DNA from: a virus
IMG/VR virus record: IMGVR_UViG_3300028920_000045
Span: 1 to 64,000 of that record
Strand: one strand, 5' to 3'
DNA: 64,000 nucleotides
In this document: piece by piece, positions 31,118 to 39,479 of the stretch
Layout: every line of letters starts with the position of its first letter
Position numbering within the stretch: the first letter of the stretch is position 1
The notes under the pieces: model-generated
Seen by the model: only the letters and a program-made list of their open reading frames with translations
Told to the model about the DNA's origin: nothing
Databases searched by the model: none
Program-made: the position numbers and the translations under genes

Positions 31118-31621
31118 TTGCGACCGAGGCAAATCACGGATGGTCTACGTCACGACTCTCTGGACGTAGGACCTCACGACCACCACGGCCGTCCTGCCTC
31201 GGTCGACTTCTCGGACACCTCCACCTCTCTCCCTCCCGGAACTGACTTCGACCTGGACGTCACTCTCCCGGCAGGAGACTACACCTTCGCCAAGGTGATC
31301 CTCCTCGGTCCGACGGTCAGTGACGGAGGTGGTCTCTGGAAGGAGTCGGCTGTCGTACTCGTGACCAGGTCTGCGTCGGAGGCCATGTCCGAGAGTATCC
31401 GGTACGCCTCTTTCAAAAAGACGTACGTCGCCCGGTACTCGAAGAACGTGGGGGACTCGTACCTCTCGCACAAGGTCTTCGACTCGAATACTTCCCACTC
31501 GGCTCGATACATCGCACTCAAGGACGCGGTCCTCACCGGATCGGTCCTCCGTCTGACCTTTCACAACTTCTTCGGCGGGAGTGCCTTCCTCTCCGTCAAG
31601 GGACAGGTCCTTGCGTGGTGA
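31118..31621 (+). CDS. Head-associated HH-motif protein, copy 1
   Basis: A 167-residue protein starting at TTG 31118 after GAGG. The start is set by alignment with the two following paralogues: all begin (M/L)RP, carry a His about ten residues on, then L-x-V-x-P/S-(D/E)-HH (here LDVGPHDHH). The body is beta-rich and ends with GDSYLSHKVFDSN, then YIALKDAVLTG and LSVKGQV, shared closely with copy 3. This N-terminal HH element resembles the attachment motif of some phage fibre and head-fibre proteins. A decoration or short head fibre is proposed. Confidence 0.66.
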   Translation: MRPRQITDGLRHDSLDVGPHDHHGRPASVDFSDTSTSLPPGTDFDLDVTLPAGDYTFAKVILLGPTVSDGGGLWKESAVVLVTRSASEAMSESIRYASFKKTYVARYSKNVGDSYLSHKVFDSNTSHSARYIALKDAVLTGSVLRLTFHNFFGGSAFLSVKGQVLAW

Positions 31622-31624
31622 ACC

Positions 31625-32116
31625 ATGAGACCGGCTGACCGACAGATCCAGGACGGGCACGACGACCTCCTCGGGGTGACGTCGGAGCAGCACCATCCGA
31701 TCCCCCAGACGATCAAGGTCCAGATCAATAGCGCGTCGATCTCCGGTCTCTCGTCGTACGAGCACCGGGTCTCGATAGGACCTGGTCACAAGACGTTCTT
31801 GGCGAACCTCCGAGGGAATGAGGTTATCCAGATCACCGGTCACGCCGGGGCTCTGGTCCTTGCCTCGGATTCGTCCGGTCAGTGCTCCGGGATCAGTGCC
31901 AAGCCGTACGGGGCTGGAGGATACTACACGTCGTATATGGGCGGGTACTCCCGACTCCACGGTGACTCGTACCTCACTCCGGACCTCTTCGGATCAAGTG
32001 TCCGGTTGAGGGACGCTTACATCGACACCGCGACCGACGAGGCGGTCCTTGAGTTCTACAACGTCAATGCGGCTTCTCGTTCCGTGGTCTGCTACGGGAC
32101 GATCATGGTCAAGTAA
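31625..32116 (+). CDS. Head-associated HH-motif protein, copy 2
   Basis: A 163-residue protein starting at ATG 31625, three bases after the previous stop. The N-terminus MRPADRQIQDGHDDLLGV and SEQHH aligns with copies 1 and 3. The body is beta-rich and has GDSYLTPDLFGSSVRLRDAY, related to the SYLSHKVFDS segment of copy 1. It is divergent elsewhere, suggesting different surface roles for the paralogues. Confidence 0.66.
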   Translation: MRPADRQIQDGHDDLLGVTSEQHHPIPQTIKVQINSASISGLSSYEHRVSIGPGHKTFLANLRGNEVIQITGHAGALVLASDSSGQCSGISAKPYGAGGYYTSYMGGYSRLHGDSYLTPDLFGSSVRLRDAYIDTATDEAVLEFYNVNAASRSVVCYGTIMVK

Positions 32117-32117
32117 G

Positions 32118-32642
32118 ATGCGACCCGAAGACATCCTCCAGCACCCCACCTTGCACTCGGCTCTCACGGGGGTCCTACCCGATCAGCACCACAAGAAACC
32201 CACTCGGGTCGTCGTGTCGAATACCAGTCTCGTCGTCCCCCCTCTTCCGGGTGGTCCGAGTAACTGGGACATCCCTGTCGACTTCGACGCCGTTGCCGTC
32301 ACTCTCAACCTCCGGTCCGTCCGAACCGTGGCCGAGGGTGGAGGCAAAGCCGGGGTGATCGGGATTGCGACCAGGTCCATCCTTGAGGCGACCTGTGCGA
32401 GCCTCGGGGGATACACCTCGATCTCGATCTCGGGGCAGAATAGCTGGTACTCGAAACCGGGAGGGAGTCTCCTCCTGTCGCACAAGGTCTTCGACAGCGC
32501 GGGAGGGTACATCGCTCTCACCGAGGCGTACTTGACCTTGACCGGTCCGACGACGAGAGTCCTCCGAACGACCTGGACGAACTTCGGGTCCAGCAACAAG
32601 ACTCTTTCGGTGTCCGGAGTCCTGGGGGTGGTCAGTGAGTGA
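32118..32642 (+). CDS. Head-associated HH-motif protein, copy 3
   Basis: A 174-residue protein starting at ATG 32118, one base after the previous stop. It carries MRPEDILQHPTLHSALTGV then PDQHH, and near the end SLLLSHKVFDSAGGYIALTE, matching copy 1 (SYLSHKVFDS, YIALKD). The body is Ser/Thr/Gly-rich, a good acceptor for O-glycosylation. The glycosyltransferase gene begins inside its last codons, so the pair is translationally coupled. Confidence 0.66.
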   Translation: MRPEDILQHPTLHSALTGVLPDQHHKKPTRVVVSNTSLVVPPLPGGPSNWDIPVDFDAVAVTLNLRSVRTVAEGGGKAGVIGIATRSILEATCASLGGYTSISISGQNSWYSKPGGSLLLSHKVFDSAGGYIALTEAYLTLTGPTTRVLRTTWTNFGSSNKTLSVSGVLGVVSE

Positions 32643-33879
32643 TCGACTTCGAGTCCTCATGGTCTGTCAGGAGGACCCCGCTTTCATCCTGGGAGGGATG
32701 GGGCGTCACGTCGGAGAACTCGGCCGGAGTCTGGCCGAGAGGGACGACGTCGAGGTCGAGCTGCTGACCAGCGGTCGGGGAGAAGGGTCGGAGGAGTGGC
32801 ACGGGTTCGTCCGTCACCTCTCCGACAAGCTGGTCTGTCGGAAGCCACAGAGCCCGAACTTGAACGCCCTTCGTCTGGCCGACTTCCAGCTCGCCAAGAC
32901 CCTCGCTAGACTACTCGCCCAGGGGAAGAGGTGGGACCTCGTCCATATCCACGAATGGAACTCGGTCGAGGTCGGACGAATGGTTCGGGACGCCCTCGGT
33001 GTCCCGATGGTCGGAACCCTCCACCTCTGCCTCACTCGTCTCTCGCAGATCGAGACGTGTCCGACCGATCACGTCGACGAGGACGAGTTCAAGACGGAGG
33101 AGTGGGCGTACATGCTCCAGCAGGAGGCACACCTCGCCGTCGACTCCGACCGGTTTATTGTCTGCTCCAGGGCGTACGAGGAGATCGCCCGAGAGTGCTT
33201 CCTCACCGAGAGACGAATCGAGGTGATCCCGAACGGGATCGACCTCAAGGTCTGGAATCCAGACGCCGGGGTCGGTGTCCGGGCGAGGGCGACTCATAAC
33301 CTCCCTCCGAAGAAGATCGCCCTCTTCGTCGGGAGGATTGCCGACATGAAAGGGATCAGGGTTCTCCTCGACGCCGTCGAGCAGGCCGACGACGAATGGA
33401 TCTTCGTCGTGGTCGGTGAGGTGAACGCGGACACGAAGGAAGCGGCCGACCAGTGGGAAGTGACCAAGAGGATCAAGTCCATCGAAGAGGCCCATCCTCA
33501 ACGTCTCCGCTGGCTCAAGTTCCAACACGGCCAGAACCTCCGGGACCTCTACTCCTGTGCCGATGTCGTGATCATGCCGTCGGTACATGAGCCCTTCGGG
33601 ATCGTAGCTCTGGAGGCGATGGCGATGGGTACACCCTTGATCTCCACCGAGGTCGACGGACTCGGGGAGGTCGTGCTCGACCAGGATGGGAACGAGTACT
33701 CGTTTATCTGTGACCCGAACCGACCCGACCAGATCCTCGAAGGACTGGAGAGGTGCAAGGACCCGAACGTCCGCGAGGAACTCCGTCGTCTGGGACTCCG
33801 TCGAGCTGCCGACTTCGACTGGGACGAGGTTGCGGAGCGGACGGTCCGGGTGTACAAAGAGGCAACGGGAGGTCAGTAA
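32635..33879 (+). CDS. GT4-type glycosyltransferase
   Basis: A 414-residue GT-B fold enzyme related to glycogen synthase-like and sucrose-phosphate-synthase-like transferases. The N-terminal loop GGMGRH (20-25), the linker VIPNGID (197-203), KIALFVGRIADMKGI (227-241) and the donor-binding E-x7-E (Glu319 to Glu327 in HEPFGIVALEAM) are all present. It transfers a sugar from a nucleotide-sugar to an acceptor. Location within the head gene block, overlapping a putative head-fibre gene, suggests that it glycosylates a virion protein or modified DNA base; the former is favoured. GTG 32635. Confidence 0.92.
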   Translation: MSDRLRVLMVCQEDPAFILGGMGRHVGELGRSLAERDDVEVELLTSGRGEGSEEWHGFVRHLSDKLVCRKPQSPNLNALRLADFQLAKTLARLLAQGKRWDLVHIHEWNSVEVGRMVRDALGVPMVGTLHLCLTRLSQIETCPTDHVDEDEFKTEEWAYMLQQEAHLAVDSDRFIVCSRAYEEIARECFLTERRIEVIPNGIDLKVWNPDAGVGVRARATHNLPPKKIALFVGRIADMKGIRVLLDAVEQADDEWIFVVVGEVNADTKEAADQWEVTKRIKSIEEAHPQRLRWLKFQHGQNLRDLYSCADVVIMPSVHEPFGIVALEAMAMGTPLISTEVDGLGEVVLDQDGNEYSFICDPNRPDQILEGLERCKDPNVREELRRLGLRRAADFDWDEVAERTVRVYKEATGGQ

Positions 33880-34379
33880 TGCTGGCAACGATCAGTCACC
33901 CCGATCCGACGGTCCCTCTCGACAAGGCCCGGATCGCCTCGTACAAGCCCGAACTCAACGCAGGACAGGGACGACTCTGGCTCGAAGTCTGGGTCGTCCT
34001 GGGGAAGCTCCTGGACCCCGAGGACGAGGACTCCTTCGTCGAATACCCGGTCCCGTCAACCGGAGCCGCCGCCCTCGAATTCAAGATCGAGGACGGGGTC
34101 CATCCGTTGCGACCGGGAACGGGTCTCGGGAAGTGTGACCAGTGCGGGGAGTGGCACCCGAGGATGTCCGGTCCCTGCGGTCTTCCAGGTTGTGAGGGGA
34201 CCGTGATCATGTACGACGGTTTCTCTCGCATCCGGACACCTCCGGAGGAGATCGACGGGGACTGTTGCTTTCTGATCCATTCCGCGAAGATGCTGGAGTT
34301 CCTGGTCAACGAAGAGGTCCCGGACCCGGATACCTGGGAGATGGTCAAGGTCCTCGACGCGACCCTCAACGGAGGCTGA
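33879..34379 (+). CDS. Zinc-motif protein, unknown
   Basis: A 166-residue protein; ATG 33879 shares a base with the preceding stop (TAATG). Residues 86-109 contain CDQCGEWHPRMSGPCGLPGC, a zinc-ribbon-like four-Cys arrangement. Beta-rich flanks surround it. Being coupled to the glycosyltransferase, it might help to recognise the acceptor, but it could equally be structural. Confidence 0.65.
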   Translation: MLATISHPDPTVPLDKARIASYKPELNAGQGRLWLEVWVVLGKLLDPEDEDSFVEYPVPSTGAAALEFKIEDGVHPLRPGTGLGKCDQCGEWHPRMSGPCGLPGCEGTVIMYDGFSRIRTPPEEIDGDCCFLIHSAKMLEFLVNEEVPDPDTWEMVKVLDATLNGG

Positions 34380-34381
34380 TC

Positions 34382-37177
34382 ATGTCGACCGTCCGAATCC
34401 AGACGGGGGCGACCGAGAGGATCGAGTACCTCGTCCGCGACGGGAGTCTGTCTCCCCTCACCGGGAAGTCTGACATCCTGGTCTCGATCCGTCGGATCTC
34501 GGATGGTCAGTACCTCGACTTCGACGACGACACGTTCAAGTCTTCGGGGTGGACGACCAGGCAGACGGCGATGTCGGAGGTGAGCGCGACGTACTCCCCG
34601 GGGACGTACTCGTACGACTTCGACACCTCGTCGATCACGAACCCGACGACCGACGACACGTACGTCGCCCGGGTCGAGCAGAGCCCCGGGACCGACGCGG
34701 CGAACCTCCCGGCCGAGGGAGAGATCAAGGTCGGGGAGTGGGTCGACGACATCGACGCTCCGATCTCTGGCCGGGCCGCTCCCGGTGACGCGATGGACCT
34801 GGTCACCGACGCCGTCGACTCCGACGCCGTTGCGACCTCGGGAGCGAACGAGATCCGAGACTCGATCCTCTCCGACTCGACTCCCTTTGCCGGTGCCGAC
34901 ATCGACGTGGCGATCTCGTCGAGGTCCTCTCATACTGCCAACGACGTACGAGATTCGATCCTCTCCGACTCCACTCCATTCCAGGGGGCGAGGATCGACG
35001 CGGCGATCTCGTCGAGGTCTTCCCATACCGCTAACGACGTACGGGATGCCATTCTCTCCGACTCGACTCCCTTTGCCGGTGCCGACATCGACGCGGCGAT
35101 CTCCAGTCGGTCGAGTCACACCCCGGCCGATGTCGATACCGAACTCTCGGGAACCCACGGGGCCGGATCATGGGAGGACGACTCCCCCACTCCCGGCGAC
35201 GTGGCCGACGCCGTCTGGGACGAGGCTCTCTCCGGACACACCGGACCGGGTACGGCAGGGGAAGCCCAGAGTCACCTCGACGCGGACGTCTCCTCCCGGG
35301 CGACCCAGGCCGACATCTTGTCGGATGCGACTCCCTTCCCCGGTGGGAACGTCGACGCCCAGATCTCGACCAGGTCGAGCCACACTCCCGGGGACGTGGA
35401 CACGGTCCTCTCGGGGACTCACGGTTCCGGCTCCTGGGAGGACGACTCTCCGACTCCGGGTGACGTGGCCGACGCTGTCTGGGACGAGGACCTCACCGGT
35501 CACACCGATCCGAACTCGGCCGGTGAGTCCCTGGGTCGAGTCGACGTTGACGTCTCGTCGAGGTCGAGTCACACCCCGGCCGATGTCGACACCGAACTCT
35601 CGGGGAGTCACGGTTCGGGATCGTGGGAATCCCCTTCGGTCGGTGACATCGCAGACGGAGTCTGGGACGAAGACGTCACGGCTCACACAGGTCCGAACTC
35701 GACCGGCGAGGCCCAGAACAGACTCGACGCGGACGTGTCGTCGAGGGCGGCTCCTACCGACATCCTCTCCGACTCGACTCCCTTCCAGGGTGCGAGGATC
35801 GACGCGGCGATCTCCAGCCGGTCGGACCATACCCCGGCCGACGTGGACACGGTCCTCTCTGCCTCTCACGGGGCGGGTTCCTGGGAGGACGACTCCCCGA
35901 CTCCGGGTGACGTCGCAGACGCGGTCTGGGACGAGGACCTCTCCGGTCACTCGACTCCGGGGTCGGCGGGTGAGCACCAGTTGAGACTCAATGCGACCGT
36001 CGACAGTCGGGCGACCCAGGCCGACATCTTGTCGGATGCGACCCCCTTCCAGGGGGCTCGGGTCGACGCGGCGATCTCGTCGAGGTCCTCTCACACCCCG
36101 GCAGACGTGGACACGGTCCTCTCGGGTTCTCACGGCTCGGGGTCCTGGGAGGACGACTCCCCTGCCCCGGGTACCATCGCGGGGGCCGTCTGGGACGAGG
36201 ACGTCACGACTCACACCGCTCCGAACTCGGCCGGTGAGGCACAGAACCGTCTCGACGCGGACGTCTCCTCCCGGTCGAGTCACACCCCGGCAGACGTGGA
36301 CACCGAACTCTCGGGGAGTCACGGGTCCGGGTCCTGGGAGGTCGACTCCGGGATCATCGCAGACGCGGTCTGGGACGAGGCCCTCTCCGGTCACTCCGCT
36401 CCGGGCTCGACCGGTGAAGCCCAGTCCCACCTCGACGCGGACGTGTCGTCGAGAGCGGTCCAGGGCGATGCGATGGACCTGGTCAACGACGCGGTTGACT
36501 CGGCCAGCCTCGCAACCTCCGGGGTGAACGAGATCCGAGACTCGATCCTCTCCGACTCGACTCCGTTCCCCGGTGGGAACGTCGACGCCCAGATCTCGTC
36601 GAGGTCCTCTCACACCCCGGCCGATGTCGACACCGAACTCTCGGGGAGTCACGGGGCGACCTCCTGGGAGACGGGACCGTCGGTCGGTGACATCGCAGAC
36701 GGAGTCTGGGACGAGGCTCTCTCCGGTCACTCCACCCCGGGGTCGACGGGAGAAGCCCAGGGCCACCTCGACGTCGACGTGTCGACCAGGTCGGACCATA
36801 CCCCGGCCGATGTCGATACCGAACTCACGGCAGCTCACGGGTCGGGTGCCTGGAATACGGGAGACCCGTCGGCCATCGCAGACGCGGTCTGGGACGAGGA
36901 CCTCTCCGGTCACACCGGACCGGGGTCGGCGGGTGAGTCGATGGGACGTCTCGACGTCGACGTGTCGACCAGGTCCTCGCACACCCCGGCCGACGTGGAT
37001 ACGGAACTCACAGCTCAACACGGGTCGGGGTCGTGGGAGGCCGCGTCCGTTGACCCGTCGGCAATCGCAGACGCCGTCTGGGACGAACTCGCAGAGGACC
37101 ACGTCTCGTCGGGGTCGATGGGCGAGCTACAGAACCGAGTCGACGACGGGTCCCCGTTCTCGTCCGGTCACCTCTAA
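34382..37177 (+). CDS. Large repeat protein, virion-associated, fibre-like
   Basis: A 931-residue acidic protein. Residues 1-125 are a beta-rich head. The rest is a tandem array of degenerate units built from DILSDSTPF, (I/V)DAxISSRSSHTPADVDT, SGSHGSGSWE and IADAVWDExLSGHTxPGSxGE; nine copies of the VWDE element occur. Related xAVWDExxxxHxxxGSxGE repeats are known from phage structural proteins. It probably forms an extended rod or fibre, perhaps at the neck or head, since it is directly followed by neck genes. Lys and Arg are very scarce in the array. ATG 34382. Confidence 0.78.
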   Translation: MSTVRIQTGATERIEYLVRDGSLSPLTGKSDILVSIRRISDGQYLDFDDDTFKSSGWTTRQTAMSEVSATYSPGTYSYDFDTSSITNPTTDDTYVARVEQSPGTDAANLPAEGEIKVGEWVDDIDAPISGRAAPGDAMDLVTDAVDSDAVATSGANEIRDSILSDSTPFAGADIDVAISSRSSHTANDVRDSILSDSTPFQGARIDAAISSRSSHTANDVRDAILSDSTPFAGADIDAAISSRSSHTPADVDTELSGTHGAGSWEDDSPTPGDVADAVWDEALSGHTGPGTAGEAQSHLDADVSSRATQADILSDATPFPGGNVDAQISTRSSHTPGDVDTVLSGTHGSGSWEDDSPTPGDVADAVWDEDLTGHTDPNSAGESLGRVDVDVSSRSSHTPADVDTELSGSHGSGSWESPSVGDIADGVWDEDVTAHTGPNSTGEAQNRLDADVSSRAAPTDILSDSTPFQGARIDAAISSRSDHTPADVDTVLSASHGAGSWEDDSPTPGDVADAVWDEDLSGHSTPGSAGEHQLRLNATVDSRATQADILSDATPFQGARVDAAISSRSSHTPADVDTVLSGSHGSGSWEDDSPAPGTIAGAVWDEDVTTHTAPNSAGEAQNRLDADVSSRSSHTPADVDTELSGSHGSGSWEVDSGIIADAVWDEALSGHSAPGSTGEAQSHLDADVSSRAVQGDAMDLVNDAVDSASLATSGVNEIRDSILSDSTPFPGGNVDAQISSRSSHTPADVDTELSGSHGATSWETGPSVGDIADGVWDEALSGHSTPGSTGEAQGHLDVDVSTRSDHTPADVDTELTAAHGSGAWNTGDPSAIADAVWDEDLSGHTGPGSAGESMGRLDVDVSTRSSHTPADVDTELTAQHGSGSWEAASVDPSAIADAVWDELAEDHVSSGSMGELQNRVDDGSPFSSGHL
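34850..37100 (+). repeat. Tandem imperfect repeats within the fibre-like gene
   Basis: Units of very roughly 190-330 bp recur, e.g. the block encoding ILSDSTPF and the block encoding AVWDE (nine copies). DNA identity between some neighbouring units is high (ATCCTCTCCGACTCGACTCC recurs), so the region can recombine or expand, and it is prone to assembly collapse. Confidence 0.8.
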
Positions 37178-37192
37178 AGGGAGGGTTTGACA

Positions 37193-38335
37193 ATGCCGAG
37201 TCTCGCCAGAGGTCAGGAGAACACTCCCGAGATCCTTAACTGGTTCGTCCGACAGAATGGGGTCTTGATCGACCAGTACGAGATCGGGTTCCAGATCTGG
37301 GACCTGTCCGGTGGTGCGCCCGGGACTCTCGTCTATCCGAATCCCGCCGACCCGTCCGAGTGGGAAGACGTCACCTCCGGGACCGGTCACTTCGGGACCG
37401 GGTCGTACTATGCCTATAACAACGACGACTCGGTCGGGTGGACACCCGACCTCGGTGAGCCCCTCGGTGAGCACTGGGTCAAGTGGAGGTGGAAGCCGAC
37501 GGCGTCCTCCCAGTACCGGGAGGACCAGGAGGCTTTCACCGTCCTGGTCGAGTCGGGTGGGTCGACGACGAACGAGTACGTCACCGTCCAGCAGGTACGA
37601 GACGCTGGTCTCCCTCTCGAAGCCGACGGAGGTCCGTCCGATGCTCGGGTCCTCTACCTAATCCAGTTGTACTCGAATCTGATCGACAAGGTGACTCGGT
37701 GCTTCTTTAACTCTCGGAGTCTGACCCTCTACCTCGACGGTCTCGGACACGAGTCCCTCTTCCTCCCCTTCCCGGTGATCTCGGTCTCGACCCTGGAGAT
37801 CAACCTCGTACAAGGGTCGGGCGACCCGATGTCGGACGACGACTTCCGGGTCTACAACCGGGACCTCCGGACCGACAAGATGGTCCCGAGGGTGACCCTG
37901 GTCCGAGAGCGGCAAAACATCTTCTCCGGTGTGTCGTCGGGACTCTTCGAGGTGGGTCACCAGAACCAGAAGATCTCGGGTCTCTTCGGCTGGCTCGAAG
38001 ACGGTGGAGTCCCGGTTCCGATCCAGGAGGCGGTGATCCGTCTCGTCGTGAAGAACGCGGGCAACGTGGCGACCGGTGCCGGTGGGGGAGCCGTCGGAGG
38101 ATGGGGCGGTCGAGGGTCCGCGACCGTTCCGTTCGGTGTGACCCAGGAGAAGGCCGACAAGCACTCGATCTCGTACACTGACCTCGTCGGTCCTCTGGTC
38201 AAGGCGGCAGACGCGACCGCCCTCCAGTTGATCAACGACCCGGTTGCCTACTCCCTGATCATGCAGTACCGGATCAAGACCCCGGCCGTCGGATGGTCCA
38301 GTCGGAACCGTGAACGTGCTATGATGTCTTCCTAG
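37193..38335 (+). CDS. Head-tail connector/neck protein with N-terminal Ig-like part
   Basis: A 380-residue protein; ATG 37193 with AGGGAGGG upstream is preferred over TTG 37187. Residues 1-125 look like an Ig/FN3-type beta sandwich. Residues 130-230 (YVTVQQVRDAGLP, RVLYLIQLYSNLIDKVT, LYLDGLGHESLFLPFPVIS) resemble the head-tail adaptor family of HK97 gp6/SPP1 gp15 type: helical bundle followed by a beta unit. It likely sits under the portal. Gene order fits. Confidence 0.74.
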   Translation: MPSLARGQENTPEILNWFVRQNGVLIDQYEIGFQIWDLSGGAPGTLVYPNPADPSEWEDVTSGTGHFGTGSYYAYNNDDSVGWTPDLGEPLGEHWVKWRWKPTASSQYREDQEAFTVLVESGGSTTNEYVTVQQVRDAGLPLEADGGPSDARVLYLIQLYSNLIDKVTRCFFNSRSLTLYLDGLGHESLFLPFPVISVSTLEINLVQGSGDPMSDDDFRVYNRDLRTDKMVPRVTLVRERQNIFSGVSSGLFEVGHQNQKISGLFGWLEDGGVPVPIQEAVIRLVVKNAGNVATGAGGGAVGGWGGRGSATVPFGVTQEKADKHSISYTDLVGPLVKAADATALQLINDPVAYSLIMQYRIKTPAVGWSSRNRERAMMSS

Positions 38336-38346
38336 AGAGGTGACCA

Positions 38347-38757
38347 GTGGTCGCACCGAACCTAATCCACCCCGTTCCCATCGTTGTCGAGCAGATCGAC
38401 AAGGACGAGATCGAGTGGGACGAAGACGCCCAGGAGCCGGTCGGTGCCGAGGAGTACACGTCCGAGGTCACCCTCCAGGCACAGGTACACTGGCGGTCCA
38501 TCGACGACCCCGACTGGACCTGGTCCGGGAGAGACGACTCGACGAAGGGATACGTCCTCTTCCTCTGGGCCGACCTCCGGGCGAGGTCGATCACAATCGC
38601 CGTCGGTGATCACATTCGGAAGATCGGGGACCGAGACGTCGACCTCTACGTCGAGTCCTTCGAGGACGCTGCCCATTATCCCGACCTCGGTGGGGCCGGG
38701 TTCCTCCTGGCCTTCTTCGCAGACCGGACCCCGGTCTCCCATGTCGGAGATCATTAG
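38347..38757 (+). CDS. Probable head-closure (stopper) protein
   Basis: A 136-residue protein at GTG 38347 with AGAGGTGACCAGTGG upstream, similar to the leaders at 9101 and 9316. It is beta-rich and acidic: EVTLQAQVHWRS, YVLFLWADL, ITIAVGDHIRKIGDRDVDLY. Size and position between connector and tail-completion genes match stopper proteins of the SPP1 gp16/HK97 gp7 type. Assignment by context and fold pattern only. Confidence 0.6.
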   Translation: MVAPNLIHPVPIVVEQIDKDEIEWDEDAQEPVGAEEYTSEVTLQAQVHWRSIDDPDWTWSGRDDSTKGYVLFLWADLRARSITIAVGDHIRKIGDRDVDLYVESFEDAAHYPDLGGAGFLLAFFADRTPVSHVGDH

Positions 38758-39479
38758 TGGCGAAGAGAGACCCGAAGTCCGGACGGTTCGTCGGTGGAGG
38801 GAAGGGGAAGTCCCGTCCCCCGAAGACGGGGAGTCGTCCGTCTGGTCTGGCCGCAGGAGCGAAGAGAACGGGAGCCGGAATCGGACCAGGGTCGACGGGC
38901 CTGGTCCTCTCCGGTGACTGGGACATCATGACCAAGACCCTCGACACTTTCGAGGGGACTCTCGCCCGAGAGATCGAGAGGGCGACCGAGATCTCCGCGA
39001 TCAAGGTTCGGGACGAGATCCGGACTCGGATCGACGACCGGAAGTACGAGCCGAACGCCCCTCGGACTCTGATCCTCAAGAACGACCCGGAGGGTCTCCC
39101 CCTGGCAGGGAAGACCCAGTCGGGAGCGGCACTCCTCAAGTCCCTGGCATACGTTCTCCTCCCTCCCTTCGCCGCGATCATCGGAGTCAACCGGTTCGCC
39201 CGATGGAAGGGTCGGGTCAACGTGGCACAGATCGTCCACGACGGGATCACGATCAAGGTCACCCCGAAGATGCGCCAGTACTTCAAATTCCTGGCGTTCA
39301 AGTACTCCGACCTCGGGTTCAAACCACTCCACCCCCGGACGACTCGGATCGTGATCCCGCCTCGTCCGTTTATCGGTGACGTAATGGACGACAAGGGTGT
39401 CCAGGCCGAGGTGAGGAAGAGGTGGGAAGAGGCCGTCGACAATGCCTTCGGTAAGGCCCACGCAAGAGGGATGGTATGA
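38757..39479 (+). CDS. Tail completion / virion morphogenesis protein
   Basis: A 240-residue basic protein whose GTG 38757 shares a base with the previous stop. The N-terminal 45 residues are Lys/Gly-rich and disordered. The core has the tail-completion pattern (AREIERATEISAIKVRDEIR, GKTQSGAALLKSLAY, PPRPFIGDVM near the end) shared by Mu gpG/P2 gpS/HK97 gp10-like proteins. It probably joins the tail terminus to the head. Its end overlaps the next gene by four bases. Confidence 0.74.
   Translation: MAKRDPKSGRFVGGGKGKSRPPKTGSRPSGLAAGAKRTGAGIGPGSTGLVLSGDWDIMTKTLDTFEGTLAREIERATEISAIKVRDEIRTRIDDRKYEPNAPRTLILKNDPEGLPLAGKTQSGAALLKSLAYVLLPPFAAIIGVNRFARWKGRVNVAQIVHDGITIKVTPKMRQYFKFLAFKYSDLGFKPLHPRTTRIVIPPRPFIGDVMDDKGVQAEVRKRWEEAVDNAFGKAHARGMV

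Noticed and set aside
37187-37192. TTGACA as a -35 element
   Set aside because: It overlaps the start codon of the connector gene and no -10 follows; it is part of the ribosome-site region.
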